A stretch of DNA of 57,378 nt from Mariprofundus sp. (GCA_021772835.1 JAJFLE010000047.1:1-57378); one strand, 5' to 3'; counted from the stretch's first letter, positions 39,016-49,383 are shown. Translations and numbers: made by a program. Notes: generated by a model from the letters alone, not told the origin.

Positions 39016-40074
39016 TCAGTGGCCTTCTCGCTTCAACAGTAAAAACAGAGCAAGTCCACCAAAGCTTATGCTGGGTAACCAGGCTGCGTAGGCAGCTGAA
39101 ATACGTTCACTGTTCGCTAACAGGTGGCCTGCATTACCTGCAACATAAAATATCAGTCCGAGTGATATCGCGGCCATAATGCCCCATGATGTTTTACCGC
39201 TGCGGCTGCCGGTATGCAGGCAAAGCGCGGCAGCCAGTATGACCATAAGCAGGCAGGCCAGAGGTGCAGAGAATTTCCTGTGCAGCGCATAGGTATAAGA
39301 GCTGCTGCTCAAGCCTGCGTGTTTGAGGTTATTGATATATCGATACAACTCGGCCACTTGCATATGGCGTGGTTCGGGAGGCTCAGCAGTTTCAGGGCCG
39401 ACGGATGAGCTTATTTTCATCTCATCCAGATGCTCAAGTAACATGCCTTGCTCATCGGAGGGGCTACTGATGTGGGCATCTTTAAGGTGCCACTGACCCC
39501 GTGAATACGTTGCGCTGGCTGCATCGATGCGTTTTAACCATGCACCCTGTTTGCTGGTTTCAAGCATCATCAGGGTAAAATGATGATTTGCCAACGGTGT
39601 AAGGCGGAAAAAACGCTGTTCATCTTTCAGCCATTGGGTGCCGTGGTTGCTGTTTTCTTTTTTCTGAATGTGTACCCGTTCGATAGTGTCCAGTCTCTGG
39701 TTGGTCACAGGCGTGATCCATTCACCTATGATGAAGCTGAACAGGGCTGCCAGCAGTGCGACTGCGATCAAAGGCGTGAGGATTTTGTTGATGCCAAGGC
39801 CCGCTGCCCTGATGGCGACCATTTCGTGATGACGAGACAGTTCAATCAGGTAAACGCTGGCTCCGATCAAGACAATAATGGGCATAAATTCGGACATCAA
39901 AAAGGGTGCTTTCAGTAACAGGTATTCAATGAGCATCTGGCTGGTCAGGCCATGACCGAGATATCGGGCTTTATCAAATGATTCGATAATGACGAAAATA
40001 GCCAGCAGAGCAGCCATGGTAACGACTGAGCGGCTGATGCAACCGGCAAATATCCATCGGAAGATAACTGGCAT
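39016..40074 (-). CDS. lptG: LPS export permease LptG (LptF/LptG family)
   Basis: LptF and LptG form the membrane part of the LptB2FG transporter that extracts LPS from the inner membrane. The 352-residue protein has two N-terminal helix groups (residues 10-120, with EMVAIRAAGLGINKIL coupling to LptB), a periplasmic jellyroll (about 130-260) and three C-terminal helices (about 265-350). The N-terminal part favours LptG over LptF. No lptF is adjacent, which is unusual because the two are normally in tandem, so lptF must be elsewhere if this is the true LptG. It converges with suhB. Confidence 0.85.
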   Translation of the reverse strand: MPVIFRWIFAGCISRSVVTMAALLAIFVIIESFDKARYLGHGLTSQMLIEYLLLKAPFLMSEFMPIIVLIGASVYLIELSRHHEMVAIRAAGLGINKILTPLIAVALLAALFSFIIGEWITPVTNQRLDTIERVHIQKKENSNHGTQWLKDEQRFFRLTPLANHHFTLMMLETSKQGAWLKRIDAASATYSRGQWHLKDAHISSPSDEQGMLLEHLDEMKISSSVGPETAEPPEPRHMQVAELYRYINNLKHAGLSSSSYTYALHRKFSAPLACLLMVILAAALCLHTGSRSGKTSWGIMAAISLGLIFYVAGNAGHLLANSERISAAYAAWLPSISFGGLALFLLLKREGH

Positions 40075-40328
40075 ATGGGCAACACTAGGCGGCGACTGCA
40101 GAGAGGGAAAGCATCTGCTTTTTTGTTATTGGTTGTCATGCATAAATGACTTGTAGTGAGCCGGACAAGTGAGCCTTTTGATAAATATATTGAAGAACGC
40201 ATGGCTTGATTCATTGAATATGTATGCATTGGCCCGAAATATGCTGATAGGCCATACATTGCTAACGTAGGGAAGGGATAATGCATGATGTAACCCACGT
40301 GATCATATGACCGGATAGGTGTTATTGC

Positions 40329-42854
40329 ATGAGTGTATTACAAAATCAATCCATACTGAGCAAGGTTTTGGTTGCAGCGGTTGCAGGCGCTTTGATCCTG
40401 GCATTTGTGGCCCATTATTCACTCCGCCAGCAACAGGATCGCGAGCTTCAGATGCACCTGGATGACAGTTTTTCCATGTTGACCAGCGAGATTACATCCA
40501 GCATTCAGCTTCGCAGCAAGTGGATGGAGACATCGTTATTGTTTTTTCAGCATGCAAAAAATGCCGGAGATTTTTCACTGGCCTTGCGGCAAGGAGATCG
40601 TCAACAGCTGTATTTTCTGAGTGAGAGTTTTTATCTGGATATGCAGCAAAACAACCACATTACCCACATGTACTTTTTGGATCAGCAGCGTCGCGTGTTG
40701 ATGCGTATGCATCAGCCTGATCGTTTTGGTGACGTCGTGGATCGCTTTACAGCTGTTCAGGCCGAGTTGCTGGGGGTGGCGGCCTCCGGTGTGGAACTTG
40801 GGCCTTTAGGTACAATCACGTTGCGTGTGGTGAGCCCCTGGATCGTTGACGGACAGCGCCTTGGCTACCTTGAGCTGGGTATTGAGCTGGATGATATCCT
40901 TAAAACAATAGATCACGATAGCCAGTTCAGCGTTATGCTGGCATTGCATAAAAAACTGTTGAACAAGCAACACTGGCAGCTTGGGCAGGAGATGCTCAAT
41001 AGAGCGTTGGACTGGGATCTGCTTGATCAATATGTCATTGCTTTTCCTCCTGCGGGTAACAGAGCAGTGGCTGAAGTGATCGGTGGCTTATTGAATGATT
41101 CTGCTTCCCCATCCGGGATGGTTGAAATTGATGGCCGCAGCCATGGCTTAAGGTATGAGCCATTTACAGATGTGACCGGGCAAGAGGTCGGGCAAGTGGT
41201 GATGTTGCTCGATGTTTCTCAGAAAAACAGAGGTTTGAAAAGTGCTTTGTATGCGACCATGGTTCTGTTTTTCATCATTGTTGTCGCTACCATGCTGTTG
41301 CTCTATCTGATTATCAGCAGAACAGAAAAAGCGCGTGAGCTAGCTGAAAGCAAACTGAAACTGGCCAGTGAAGCTATCGCCAATACCGTGGAGGGGGTTA
41401 TCATCACGGATAGCCATGGCGTGATGATTGATGTGAATGCCGCTTTTGAGAAGGTCACCGGTTACAGCCGTGAGGAAGCACTGGGCAACAATCCCGAAAT
41501 GCTGAAATCAGGCAGTCATGATGAACAGTTTTACGTTAACATGTGGAATTCAATCAATGAGAAAGGCCAGTGGAAGGGGCGTGTGGTTAATCGCAGGAAA
41601 AACGGAGAGATCTACCCGGAACATCTTTCGATTACTGCGATTTACGATGAGCAGGGAGGCGTGAAGAATTATATCGGTGTGTTTTCCGATGTTTCAAAGC
41701 AGGAGGTTTTGCAGCAACAGCTTCATCAGGACCAACGCATGGAGTCGCTAGGCACGCTGGTTGGTGGAATTGCACATGAATTCAATAACATTCTGGCTGG
41801 TATGACAGGTAACCTGTATCTGGCTAAAGATGAGGTTAAACAGCTTCCCGAGACTCTTAAGAAGCTGCAAACCGTTGAGAAGTTGTTATTCGATGCGGCT
41901 GCAATGATCAAAAAGCTGCTGGCATATGCCAGAAAAGGTGTGACACAAAAAGAGAAATTTGCGGCTCAGGATTTTGTTCAGGCCGTGATGGATTTGTGTC
42001 GCTCAACAGTGCCTGAACATATACAGCTTCATTATAAACCATTGCATGAAACATTGATTCTCGAAGCTGATAAAACGCAGTCTCAGCAAATAATCTTAAT
42101 TCTGATCGATAATGCAGTAGATGCTCTGCAAGACGTTGTTAATCCTGAAATAACTGTGATATGCAGTTCATTTACTGCCGATGATGCCTTCCATAGCAGG
42201 CATGAAGATGTAAAGGGCGAGCGTTTTTTACGTATTTCGGTTGCGGATAACGGCTGTGGGATTTCCGATGAGAATCTCGAAAATATTTTTGAGCCGTTTT
42301 ATACCACCAAAGAGGTTGGGGAAGGGGCTGGGCTGGGTTTGCCGATGGTTATCGGAACCGTGAAAACCCATGGGGGTGCTGTTGAAGTTGAAAGTACGCC
42401 GGGGCAGAGGACTATGTTTGTAATTTACTACCCTCTTTGTGAAGCTGAAGATCCCGTGCGGATGCAAACATTCCCGGATATCAGTGGGAAGGGTAAAAGC
42501 ATTCTGCTTGTCGATGATGATTTAATCATTATCGATACAGTCAGTAAGATACTTATCAAACTCGGTTACAGGGTATTTACGGCCACAAATGGCAGGAAGG
42601 CGTTTGAATTATACCGGCAACAACATGCAGAAATTGATCTGGTGATGCTGGATGTAATGATGCCTGAACTTGGTGGTGTCGATGCAGCGCGACTTATGCG
42701 AGAAATAAATCCGGCTGTAAAAATCATCTTTGCAACGGGTTATGATGCGAGCGACACATTGCAGAGTCGAGTGGATCAAAGTAAAGAAGTTCTGCTTCAT
42801 AAGCCATACAGCATCAATCAGCTGAGCCTGGCACTACACAATATTCAACATTGA
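40329..42854 (+). CDS. Membrane hybrid sensor histidine kinase with periplasmic sensor, PAS and receiver
   Basis: The 841-residue protein has an N-terminal helix (about 13-30) and a second helix (about 310-330, ATMVLFFIIVVATMLLLYLI), which flank a periplasmic sensor of about 280 residues. The latter shows a Cache-like signature (YFLDQQRRVLMRMHQPDRF). A PAS domain (about 343-455) is followed by HisKA with phospho-His 483 (GGIAHEFNNILAGM), an ATPase domain (VADNGCGISDENL, GAGLGLPMVIGTV) and a receiver with D775 (LVMLDVMMPELGG). There is no HPt domain. The stimulus is unknown, but a small extracellular ligand is likely from the fold. Confidence 0.88.
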   Translation: MSVLQNQSILSKVLVAAVAGALILAFVAHYSLRQQQDRELQMHLDDSFSMLTSEITSSIQLRSKWMETSLLFFQHAKNAGDFSLALRQGDRQQLYFLSESFYLDMQQNNHITHMYFLDQQRRVLMRMHQPDRFGDVVDRFTAVQAELLGVAASGVELGPLGTITLRVVSPWIVDGQRLGYLELGIELDDILKTIDHDSQFSVMLALHKKLLNKQHWQLGQEMLNRALDWDLLDQYVIAFPPAGNRAVAEVIGGLLNDSASPSGMVEIDGRSHGLRYEPFTDVTGQEVGQVVMLLDVSQKNRGLKSALYATMVLFFIIVVATMLLLYLIISRTEKARELAESKLKLASEAIANTVEGVIITDSHGVMIDVNAAFEKVTGYSREEALGNNPEMLKSGSHDEQFYVNMWNSINEKGQWKGRVVNRRKNGEIYPEHLSITAIYDEQGGVKNYIGVFSDVSKQEVLQQQLHQDQRMESLGTLVGGIAHEFNNILAGMTGNLYLAKDEVKQLPETLKKLQTVEKLLFDAAAMIKKLLAYARKGVTQKEKFAAQDFVQAVMDLCRSTVPEHIQLHYKPLHETLILEADKTQSQQIILILIDNAVDALQDVVNPEITVICSSFTADDAFHSRHEDVKGERFLRISVADNGCGISDENLENIFEPFYTTKEVGEGAGLGLPMVIGTVKTHGGAVEVESTPGQRTMFVIYYPLCEAEDPVRMQTFPDISGKGKSILLVDDDLIIIDTVSKILIKLGYRVFTATNGRKAFELYRQQHAEIDLVMLDVMMPELGGVDAARLMREINPAVKIIFATGYDASDTLQSRVDQSKEVLLHKPYSINQLSLALHNIQH

Positions 42855-43045
42855 TCTTCGATTTTGAAGTAAGCAGTTCGCTGTATTTATTGCGATTCCT
42901 GGTGAATCATTTCGTGACTGAATAATGATTGCATAACTAAATACAGGTGTAAGGTTCAGTGTGAGCGGGGAAACTGTTACACTCCCGCAAAATTTTGTGG
43001 GCTGGCACTATTGCTGCAATGCTGCCCGACTCAAGGATATAAAAC

Positions 43046-43627
43046 ATGACCGAAAATGAAATTCTGGCAATGTATGAAGATGCAGGGGCACTGCTTAATG
43101 GCCATTTTGTTCTTTCCAGCGGGCGCCACTCGTCCCGATATCTTCAGTCTGCACTGGTGTTGATGAATATCAACCATGCAACGGCACTCGCCGCTGAATT
43201 GATTAAGAACGTCAGCGATGACGAAATTGATATGGTGGTTGCACCTGCTATTGGTGGTCTGGTGATCGGTCAGGAGGTCGCACGACTGTTGAATAAACCG
43301 TTTATCTTTACCGAGCGTAAAGAAGGTGAAATGCAGTTGCGCCGTGGCTTTTCTATCCCTGAAGGTACGCGTCTTCTGGTTGTTGAAGATGTTATTACTA
43401 CCGGTGGCTCAGTTCGTGAATGTATGGTGGTTGTACGCGAACATGGTGGTATACCGATTAAAATGCTGGCGGTTGTTGATCGTGCGCCGGATGCTGAAGG
43501 CCGTTTTGATGTGCCATTTGCCACGGCCATCAGTTTGAGCGTGGAAACCCATGATCCTGCGAAGTGCCCATTGTGCAGGGAAGGCGTGTTACCCGCGATC
43601 AAGCCCGGTAGCAGAGGCGCTGCCTGA
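43046..43627 (+). CDS. pyrE: Orotate phosphoribosyltransferase
   Basis: PyrE condenses orotate with PRPP to give OMP in pyrimidine synthesis. The 193-residue protein has the N-terminal LNGHFVLSSGRHSSRYLQ, the substrate-binding FTERKEGEMQLRRGF and the PRPP-binding loop LLVVEDVITTGGSVRE. The C-terminal CPLCREG cysteine pair is a mark of the Thermus-type PyrE subfamily rather than of E. coli PyrE. A hairpin-forming stretch (gcgggg...cccgc, about 42965-42992) lies in the upstream gap and could have a regulatory role. It precedes the RNase J gene by 91 bases. Confidence 0.93.
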   Translation: MTENEILAMYEDAGALLNGHFVLSSGRHSSRYLQSALVLMNINHATALAAELIKNVSDDEIDMVVAPAIGGLVIGQEVARLLNKPFIFTERKEGEMQLRRGFSIPEGTRLLVVEDVITTGGSVRECMVVVREHGGIPIKMLAVVDRAPDAEGRFDVPFATAISLSVETHDPAKCPLCREGVLPAIKPGSRGAA

Positions 43628-43718
43628 ATCATGGCTGATGTGACAGAGACCACGGCTATACTGTCCTCAATGGTTATATTAACTGCCGGAGCCAATGTCC
43701 CTGTGACAAGGAGTTTGA

Positions 43719-45377
43719 ATGCATAAGCCTGTACTTCGCTGTTTCCCCTTTGGGGGAGTAGGAGAATTCGGAAAAAATATGATGGTGTATGCCATTGACG
43801 ATGATGCTGTCATTGTCGATTGTGGTATGGGTTTTCCGGAACCGGGCCAGCACGGTGTAGATATTGTTGTTCCCGATATTTCAGCGCTTGATGAACTGGG
43901 TTTGAATATTCATGCACTGCTGTTAACCCATGGCCATGAAGATCATATCGGTGGTTTGCCGCACCTGCTGCCAAAGCTTGCTTTGCCGACCTATGGCACC
44001 GAAGTGACGCTGGCTTTGGTGAAAGCCAAACTCACCGAACGAGGGATTAAAGGCGATCTGCACGTACTGCCTGAGGATGGCACGACCATCGATGTCGGGC
44101 CTTTCAAGGTTGAAGGCGTGCCTGTTACGCATTCGATTATGGACGCTGTGTCGGTTGCCATTCACACGATTCTGGGTGTGATTATCCATACCGGTGACTT
44201 CAAGCTCGATCCGGCACCGATTGACGGGCGCACGACCGCTATTCACCGCTTCTCCCAGTTGGGTGATCAGGGTGTGGTTCTGCTGGCTTCAGACTCTACC
44301 AATGCCACGCGTTCCGGCTCAGGCCCGTCCGAGCGTGTCGTGGGTCCTGCGCTTAAACAGGCCACCATGCAATGCAAAGGTAAAGTCATTGTGACCACGT
44401 TTGCGTCAAATATGTTCCGTATTCAGCAGATTATCGATGCGGCAGTGGCCTGTGGACGCAGAGTAGCTGTGGCAGGACGTAGCCTGGAACGTAATATGGG
44501 CATCACCGAAACACTGGGCCGATTGAATGTGCCAGCTGGTACTATGGTGGATATCAAACAGACCGCAGGCATTGCCGCGGACAAGCTGCTGATTATCGCT
44601 ACAGGTTCGCAGGGTGAGTCGAGAGCCGCATTGGCGCGTTTGGCGCAGGATAGATTTACCGGTGTTCGTCTTGAAGTCGGTGACCTGGTGATTTTTTCCT
44701 CCAGTAATATTCCGGGCAATGAACGTGTGATTGCCGGATTGTATAATCATATCTACCGCCGTGGTGCACGTATTAAACATGCAGGCCAGGCTCCACTGCA
44801 CGTTTCAGGCCATGCACAGGCGCATGAGTTGAAAATGATGATGCAACTGACCCGTCCAAAATATTTTTACCCGGTACATGGTGAATACAGGAACCTGATT
44901 GAACACCGCGACCTGGCTTTGGCTATTGGCATACCGTTTGATCATACGATCATCGCTGAAAACGGTCACAGTGTCGTGGCTGATGAATCAGGCATTGGGC
45001 CAGGTCCCGAGTTTCACGCCGGAGCCGTATTCGTTGATGGCGACAGCCGTGATGAGATTGATGGTTTTGTGCTGCGTGATCGACGTGCCCTGGCTGAAGA
45101 TGGCATGATCTCTGCGACCGTTTTGCTTTCCCAGCATGAGGGTAGACTGCTTTCTGATCCGGAACTGGTTGCCCGAGGCGTGCTGCATGATGACGTCAGT
45201 GAAGATGTGCTGGCAGCCGCTGCACATGCGTTGCGCAGTTATCTGGAGAATATGGATAAGGAATTACTTTCCGATCAGGATGCAGCCAAGGAAGAGGTTC
45301 GTCTGTTCTTAAGGCGCTGGTGCAAGAAAAACATAGGTCGCAGGCCCATGGTTCTGCCGATGATTGTGGCGGTATAA
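43719..45377 (+). CDS. rnj: Ribonuclease J family metallo-beta-lactamase/beta-CASP RNase
   Basis: RNase J is a dual endo- and 5' exonuclease that matures and degrades RNA. The 552-residue protein shows the metallo-beta-lactamase motif LLTHGHEDHIGG (HxHxDH), HTGDFKLDPAPIDG (third Zn ligand region), SDSTNATRSGSGPSE and the beta-CASP section including FSSSNIPGNERVI and a C-terminal PVHGEYRNLIEH. The start at 43719 (MHKPVLRCFPFGGVGEFGKN) has CAAGGAG upstream. RNase J is widespread in Firmicutes and alphaproteobacteria but lacking in many Gammaproteobacteria, so its presence narrows the taxonomy. It is followed 6 bases later by ftsK. Confidence 0.93.
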   Translation: MHKPVLRCFPFGGVGEFGKNMMVYAIDDDAVIVDCGMGFPEPGQHGVDIVVPDISALDELGLNIHALLLTHGHEDHIGGLPHLLPKLALPTYGTEVTLALVKAKLTERGIKGDLHVLPEDGTTIDVGPFKVEGVPVTHSIMDAVSVAIHTILGVIIHTGDFKLDPAPIDGRTTAIHRFSQLGDQGVVLLASDSTNATRSGSGPSERVVGPALKQATMQCKGKVIVTTFASNMFRIQQIIDAAVACGRRVAVAGRSLERNMGITETLGRLNVPAGTMVDIKQTAGIAADKLLIIATGSQGESRAALARLAQDRFTGVRLEVGDLVIFSSSNIPGNERVIAGLYNHIYRRGARIKHAGQAPLHVSGHAQAHELKMMMQLTRPKYFYPVHGEYRNLIEHRDLALAIGIPFDHTIIAENGHSVVADESGIGPGPEFHAGAVFVDGDSRDEIDGFVLRDRRALAEDGMISATVLLSQHEGRLLSDPELVARGVLHDDVSEDVLAAAAHALRSYLENMDKELLSDQDAAKEEVRLFLRRWCKKNIGRRPMVLPMIVAV

Positions 45378-45383
45378 ACCTTT

Positions 45384-47585
45384 ATGGATGTTCGACTCAT
45401 AGCGCGTGAATCGCTGGCTCTGCTGCTTGCCGGTTTTGTTATCGTGCTGGCTCTGTCCCTGTTTAGCTTTTCTCCGGCTGACCCATCCCTGAATCATGAA
45501 ACGGACGGCGCAGTTCAGAATCTTATCGGTTCGGCAGGGGCATATATCTCGGACTTTCTTTACCAGTTGTTTGGTTATGCCAGCTGGTTGTGGATGGCAT
45601 TGATTTCGACGCTGGCTGTACGCATGGCCTGGGGAAAACAACCCTACTGGGGAAGCTGGAGTTCGTTATTCTGGTTGCCCGTGATTCTGGCATTTGCGGC
45701 TTTGATGCAGGCGCATCTTGGGAGCGGAACTGCTGCCGACCCGTTGGCACTACCCGCCGGTACCGGGGGAGCTTTGGGTGCCATGCTGGAGGCCGCACTG
45801 AACCAGCCTCTCGGCGCTCTGGGGCGTGATATCCTTTTAACTACATTGATTCTGAGCGGACTTGTAGCGGCTTCCCGCCGCTCGTTTCTTACGCTGCTGA
45901 ACAAGCTTTACACATGGTTGATGCTGGCTGTCGTTTATATGGCAGGTGTGCTTAAAAACCTGTTTAACAAAGCTGCAGATCGAAAGGATCGCATGGAAGC
46001 CAAAGAGGTGCGCAAAGAAATTCGTAAAACGCGCCCGGAACATATTGCCAAATCCAAAGCCGAAGTTGCTCAGCCCGTGAAAGTAAAAGTTTCACGGCGT
46101 GCACAAAAGGAGCAACAGACCGAACTTGCATTCAATGAGCCTTCCTCATCGGGTTTCAGGCTGCCGTCATTAAACCTGTTTGGTCGTGGTCAGGGAATAC
46201 AGAAGGAGCATCAACCGCAGGCATTGCAGGCGGTTGCCCGCATGCTGGAGAAGAAACTGCTGGATTATCGGGTTGAAGGTCAGGTGGTGGCGGTGCACCC
46301 GGGTCCTGTGGTGACTCAGTTTGAACTCGAACCATCTCCCGGAACCAAAGTAAATAGAATCGTCGCTTTGCAGGACGATCTGGCACGATCCATGGCAGCT
46401 ATCAGTGTGCGAGTGGCGGGCAACATTCCGGGCAAGAGCGTGATAGGTATTGAAATCCCTAATGAAGAACGTGAAGGCGTGGTTGTGCATCAGGTGTTTT
46501 CCAGCAAGGAATTTGCTGACAAACGCCATATTCTGCCAATGGCACTGGGCGTCGATATCGGCGGTCAGCCTATCGTTACGGATCTTGCCAAGATGCCGCA
46601 TCTGCTGGTGGCCGGTACAACAGGTTCGGGTAAATCGGTAGCTATCAATGCCATGATCTGCTCGCTGCTGATGACCAAGACGCCGAAGGAACTACGCATG
46701 ATTATGGTGGATCCGAAGATGCTGGAGTTATCCGTTTACGATGATATTCCACATCTTCTGGTGCCGGTTGTGACCAATCCGCACAAGGCCTCCAAGGCGT
46801 TGGCCTGGGCGGTGTATGAGATGGAGCGACGTTACCATCTGATGAGCGAAGCCAAGGTGCGCAATATCGACGGTTATAACAAAGCGGCAGACAAGCTGGA
46901 AGACGGAGAACGGCTGCCGTACATCGTTATTGTTATTGATGAACTGGCAGATTTGATGATGGTGGCGGGTAAGGAAGTTGAACAAGCCATTTGTCGAATT
47001 GCCCAGAAAGCGAGGGCGGCAGGCCTGCATCTGATTCTGGCGACCCAGCGACCCAGTGTGGATGTCATTACCGGTCTGATTAAAGCCAACCTGCCAAGCC
47101 GATTATCATTCCAGGTGTCATCTAAAATTGATTCGCGCACGATTCTCGATCAGATGGGTGCCGAGCAGTTGTTGGGCATGGGCGACAGCCTGTTTCTCAG
47201 TGGTGGTCGCGATCTCAAACGCGTGCATGGTGCATTTGTATCGGATCGGGAAGTGATTGATCTTGTTGAACACCTGAAAGGGCAGGGCGAACCGGATTAC
47301 CGCGAAGAGGTGTTCGAAGTACCAGCTGCCGCTGATGGTGATAAGGGTGCAGGGCCGGGTGGCGCTGATCAGGATGATAAATATGATGAAGCCGCTGAAC
47401 TGGTAATCGAAAAAGGACAGTGTTCGGTCTCCATGGTGCAGCGTTACCTGCGTATCGGCTATAACCGTGCCAGCCGTCTGGTCGAGCAGATGGAGCGTGA
47501 AGGACTGGTCACGGCACCGGGCTCCGGCGGCATTCGCAAGGTGAATGTCAGATCTTCCGAAAATGGCGGAGGTGTCATCGAATGA
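45384..47585 (+). CDS. ftsK: DNA translocase FtsK
   Basis: FtsK clears chromosomal DNA from the closing septum. The 733-residue protein starts with four hydrophobic helices (about 12-190), then a short charged linker (about 190-260) and the motor domain. Walker A is VAGTTGSGKSVAINAM and Walker B is IVIVIDELADLMMV. At the end lies the gamma winged-helix domain (SMVQRYLRIGYNRASRLVEQ) that reads KOPS-type polarity sites. The linker is much shorter than in E. coli FtsK, giving a SpoIIIE-like length. It overlaps lolA by four bases (ATGA), so the septum and lipoprotein genes are co-translated. Confidence 0.95.
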   Translation: MDVRLIARESLALLLAGFVIVLALSLFSFSPADPSLNHETDGAVQNLIGSAGAYISDFLYQLFGYASWLWMALISTLAVRMAWGKQPYWGSWSSLFWLPVILAFAALMQAHLGSGTAADPLALPAGTGGALGAMLEAALNQPLGALGRDILLTTLILSGLVAASRRSFLTLLNKLYTWLMLAVVYMAGVLKNLFNKAADRKDRMEAKEVRKEIRKTRPEHIAKSKAEVAQPVKVKVSRRAQKEQQTELAFNEPSSSGFRLPSLNLFGRGQGIQKEHQPQALQAVARMLEKKLLDYRVEGQVVAVHPGPVVTQFELEPSPGTKVNRIVALQDDLARSMAAISVRVAGNIPGKSVIGIEIPNEEREGVVVHQVFSSKEFADKRHILPMALGVDIGGQPIVTDLAKMPHLLVAGTTGSGKSVAINAMICSLLMTKTPKELRMIMVDPKMLELSVYDDIPHLLVPVVTNPHKASKALAWAVYEMERRYHLMSEAKVRNIDGYNKAADKLEDGERLPYIVIVIDELADLMMVAGKEVEQAICRIAQKARAAGLHLILATQRPSVDVITGLIKANLPSRLSFQVSSKIDSRTILDQMGAEQLLGMGDSLFLSGGRDLKRVHGAFVSDREVIDLVEHLKGQGEPDYREEVFEVPAAADGDKGAGPGGADQDDKYDEAAELVIEKGQCSVSMVQRYLRIGYNRASRLVEQMEREGLVTAPGSGGIRKVNVRSSENGGGVIE

Positions 47586-48250
47586 TGTCGCGTTTCATGA
47601 TGTTGATGGTTTCACTGGTTGTGGCGCTTGGCTGTGTCCACGCTGCCGAGGTTGAGCAGGTGTGGCAGTTAGATGGTCCTGAAAGCGAGCAGGGTGATTT
47701 TTTTAAGAAGAGCATCAATCGCATGGCTGCACTGCCCGGCTTTCAGTGCCACTTTGATCAGATGATGGTGTTTACCGATGGTGGTGGGCAACGTTATTCC
47801 GGTGATCTGGCAGTGCTCAAACCCAAACGTTTTCGCTGGCAGTACGAGCAACCCTATGAACAGTTTTATATCAGCGACGGGTCCGGCATATGGCACTATG
47901 AACCGGATCTGATGCAGGCCGAGCGGCTCGATAATCTTGAAGCAGTTGATCCAGCAGTCATGAAGTTACTTGATGGCCGTATTTCACCAGCTGATTTGCA
48001 GGTATTGAAGCAGGAGACTGATGGCAAGCCAGGACTAAGGCGTTATCAGGTCAGCATTAAAGGCTCTGATCCTGTATGGCTGGGCTTTTCCAAATCCGGT
48101 GATCTGATTCTTATCGAACGCGAAGATTTGCTGGGTAATCGAAATCGCATGAATCTGTCAGAATGTTCTTACATTGCGCCGACGGAAAATCTATTTAGTT
48201 TTACGCCACCTGACGGTGTGGACGTGCTCGATATGCGTTCTAGTAAGTGA
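47582..48250 (+). CDS. lolA: Outer-membrane lipoprotein carrier protein LolA
   Basis: LolA ferries lipoproteins across the periplasm to LolB. The 222-residue precursor has a signal peptide (MMSRFMMLMVSLVVALGCVHA) followed by the mature domain with INRMAALPGFQCHFDQMM, FRWQYEQPYEQFYISDGSG and WHYEPDLMQAERLD. This matches the LolA beta-sheet half-barrel. The ATG (47582 or 47585) overlaps the ftsK stop. The order ftsK-lolA-rarA is found in many proteobacteria and supports the call. Here a porin gene lies between lolA and rarA. Confidence 0.92.
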   Translation: MMSRFMMLMVSLVVALGCVHAAEVEQVWQLDGPESEQGDFFKKSINRMAALPGFQCHFDQMMVFTDGGGQRYSGDLAVLKPKRFRWQYEQPYEQFYISDGSGIWHYEPDLMQAERLDNLEAVDPAVMKLLDGRISPADLQVLKQETDGKPGLRRYQVSIKGSDPVWLGFSKSGDLILIEREDLLGNRNRMNLSECSYIAPTENLFSFTPPDGVDVLDMRSSK

Positions 48251-48264
48251 ATCAAGGATAAAAC

Positions 48265-49374
48265 ATGAAACGTTTTTTGAGCATTACCATCAGCATGTTG
48301 CTGACATCCACGACTGCCTATGCAGGCGGTTTCGAGCTACCGAATCAGTCTGCATCTGCGCTGGGCGTGTCCAACGCCTTTGTTGCTACAGCTAATGATG
48401 CATCGGCGATCGCTTATAATCCGTCCGGCATAGCATGGCAGTCCGGTCTGTCTGTGCAGGTAGGGCTCGCCACACCGTATCGAGACTCCTCCGTGAAGGT
48501 GGCAGGCGGTATAGGGCCGAATATGGGTACGGAAGCTATGGTGGGCTCGATTTATGCAGGTTGGGCACCGCTGGACAGTGCATGGGCGGTTGGTTTCGGC
48601 TTTTCTCCGTTATATCAGATTAATAATGAGTGGAGTCAGGCCTTTGGTGCCGCTGCAGGCGCAACAAAGGTGACTATTGACCATGCCAGCCTTGATGCTG
48701 TTTATGCTATAAATAGTGATTTGGCTGTCGGACTCGGTGGTGACTGGTATCTGACCCGCGCCGACCTGACACAAGGGGGGAAGGCATTCAAGGGACATGA
48801 CTGGGCCAGTTTCGGCGGTCATGCTTCACTGAAGTGGAAGTTCATGCCAGCCTGGAGTGCGGGCCTGATGCTGCGCTCTGGCAGTAAGATCAGCATGTCC
48901 GGCGCTGCCAATGATCAGTTGTCGTTCAAGTTACCGGATCAGGTCAGTGCCGGTATCGCCCACGATTTTGCCGATGTATGGCGTGTGGAAGTCGATGCTA
49001 AATGGACACGCTGGTCCAGCCTGAAGAATTTTAATGTGACGGGTGTTTCTGCTCAGAGCAATCCATTGAGTCTGAAGGATACCTTCAGCATCATGACCGG
49101 TTTAACCTGGACATGGCGTCCGAACACCCAGTTCCGCATTGGTTATGCATATGATCAGGGCGCCAACAAAGCCGCTGGATTTAATCCGCTTATGGCTGAT
49201 CAGGACGGACATCAGGCCAGTCTGGGTGCTGGTGGCGACTTAATCGGCATGCATTTCGATCTTGCCTACAGTTATACCTATTTTACCAAGCGCACGGCTA
49301 CAGGCACGTTTGCAGGCACCTATCGTGACCGCAGGCAGGTCTTTGCACTGTCTGTTAGCAAGCACTTTGACTAG
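48265..49374 (+). CDS. OmpP1/FadL-family outer-membrane transport protein
   Basis: Family members are 14-stranded porins that import hydrophobic compounds such as fatty acids or aromatics. The 369-residue precursor has a clear signal peptide (1-20, ending TTAYA). The mature start GGFELPNQSASALGVSNAFV and the NPSGIAWQ segment are FadL hallmarks. The C-terminus ends in a Phe/Asp-type strand (FALSVSKHFD). It is 15 bases downstream of lolA and 10 bases upstream of rarA. A substrate cannot be inferred from the sequence, and no degradation genes for fatty acids or aromatics are nearby. Confidence 0.9.
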   Translation: MKRFLSITISMLLTSTTAYAGGFELPNQSASALGVSNAFVATANDASAIAYNPSGIAWQSGLSVQVGLATPYRDSSVKVAGGIGPNMGTEAMVGSIYAGWAPLDSAWAVGFGFSPLYQINNEWSQAFGAAAGATKVTIDHASLDAVYAINSDLAVGLGGDWYLTRADLTQGGKAFKGHDWASFGGHASLKWKFMPAWSAGLMLRSGSKISMSGAANDQLSFKLPDQVSAGIAHDFADVWRVEVDAKWTRWSSLKNFNVTGVSAQSNPLSLKDTFSIMTGLTWTWRPNTQFRIGYAYDQGANKAAGFNPLMADQDGHQASLGAGGDLIGMHFDLAYSYTYFTKRTATGTFAGTYRDRRQVFALSVSKHFD

Positions 49375-49383
49375 CTAACCCGG

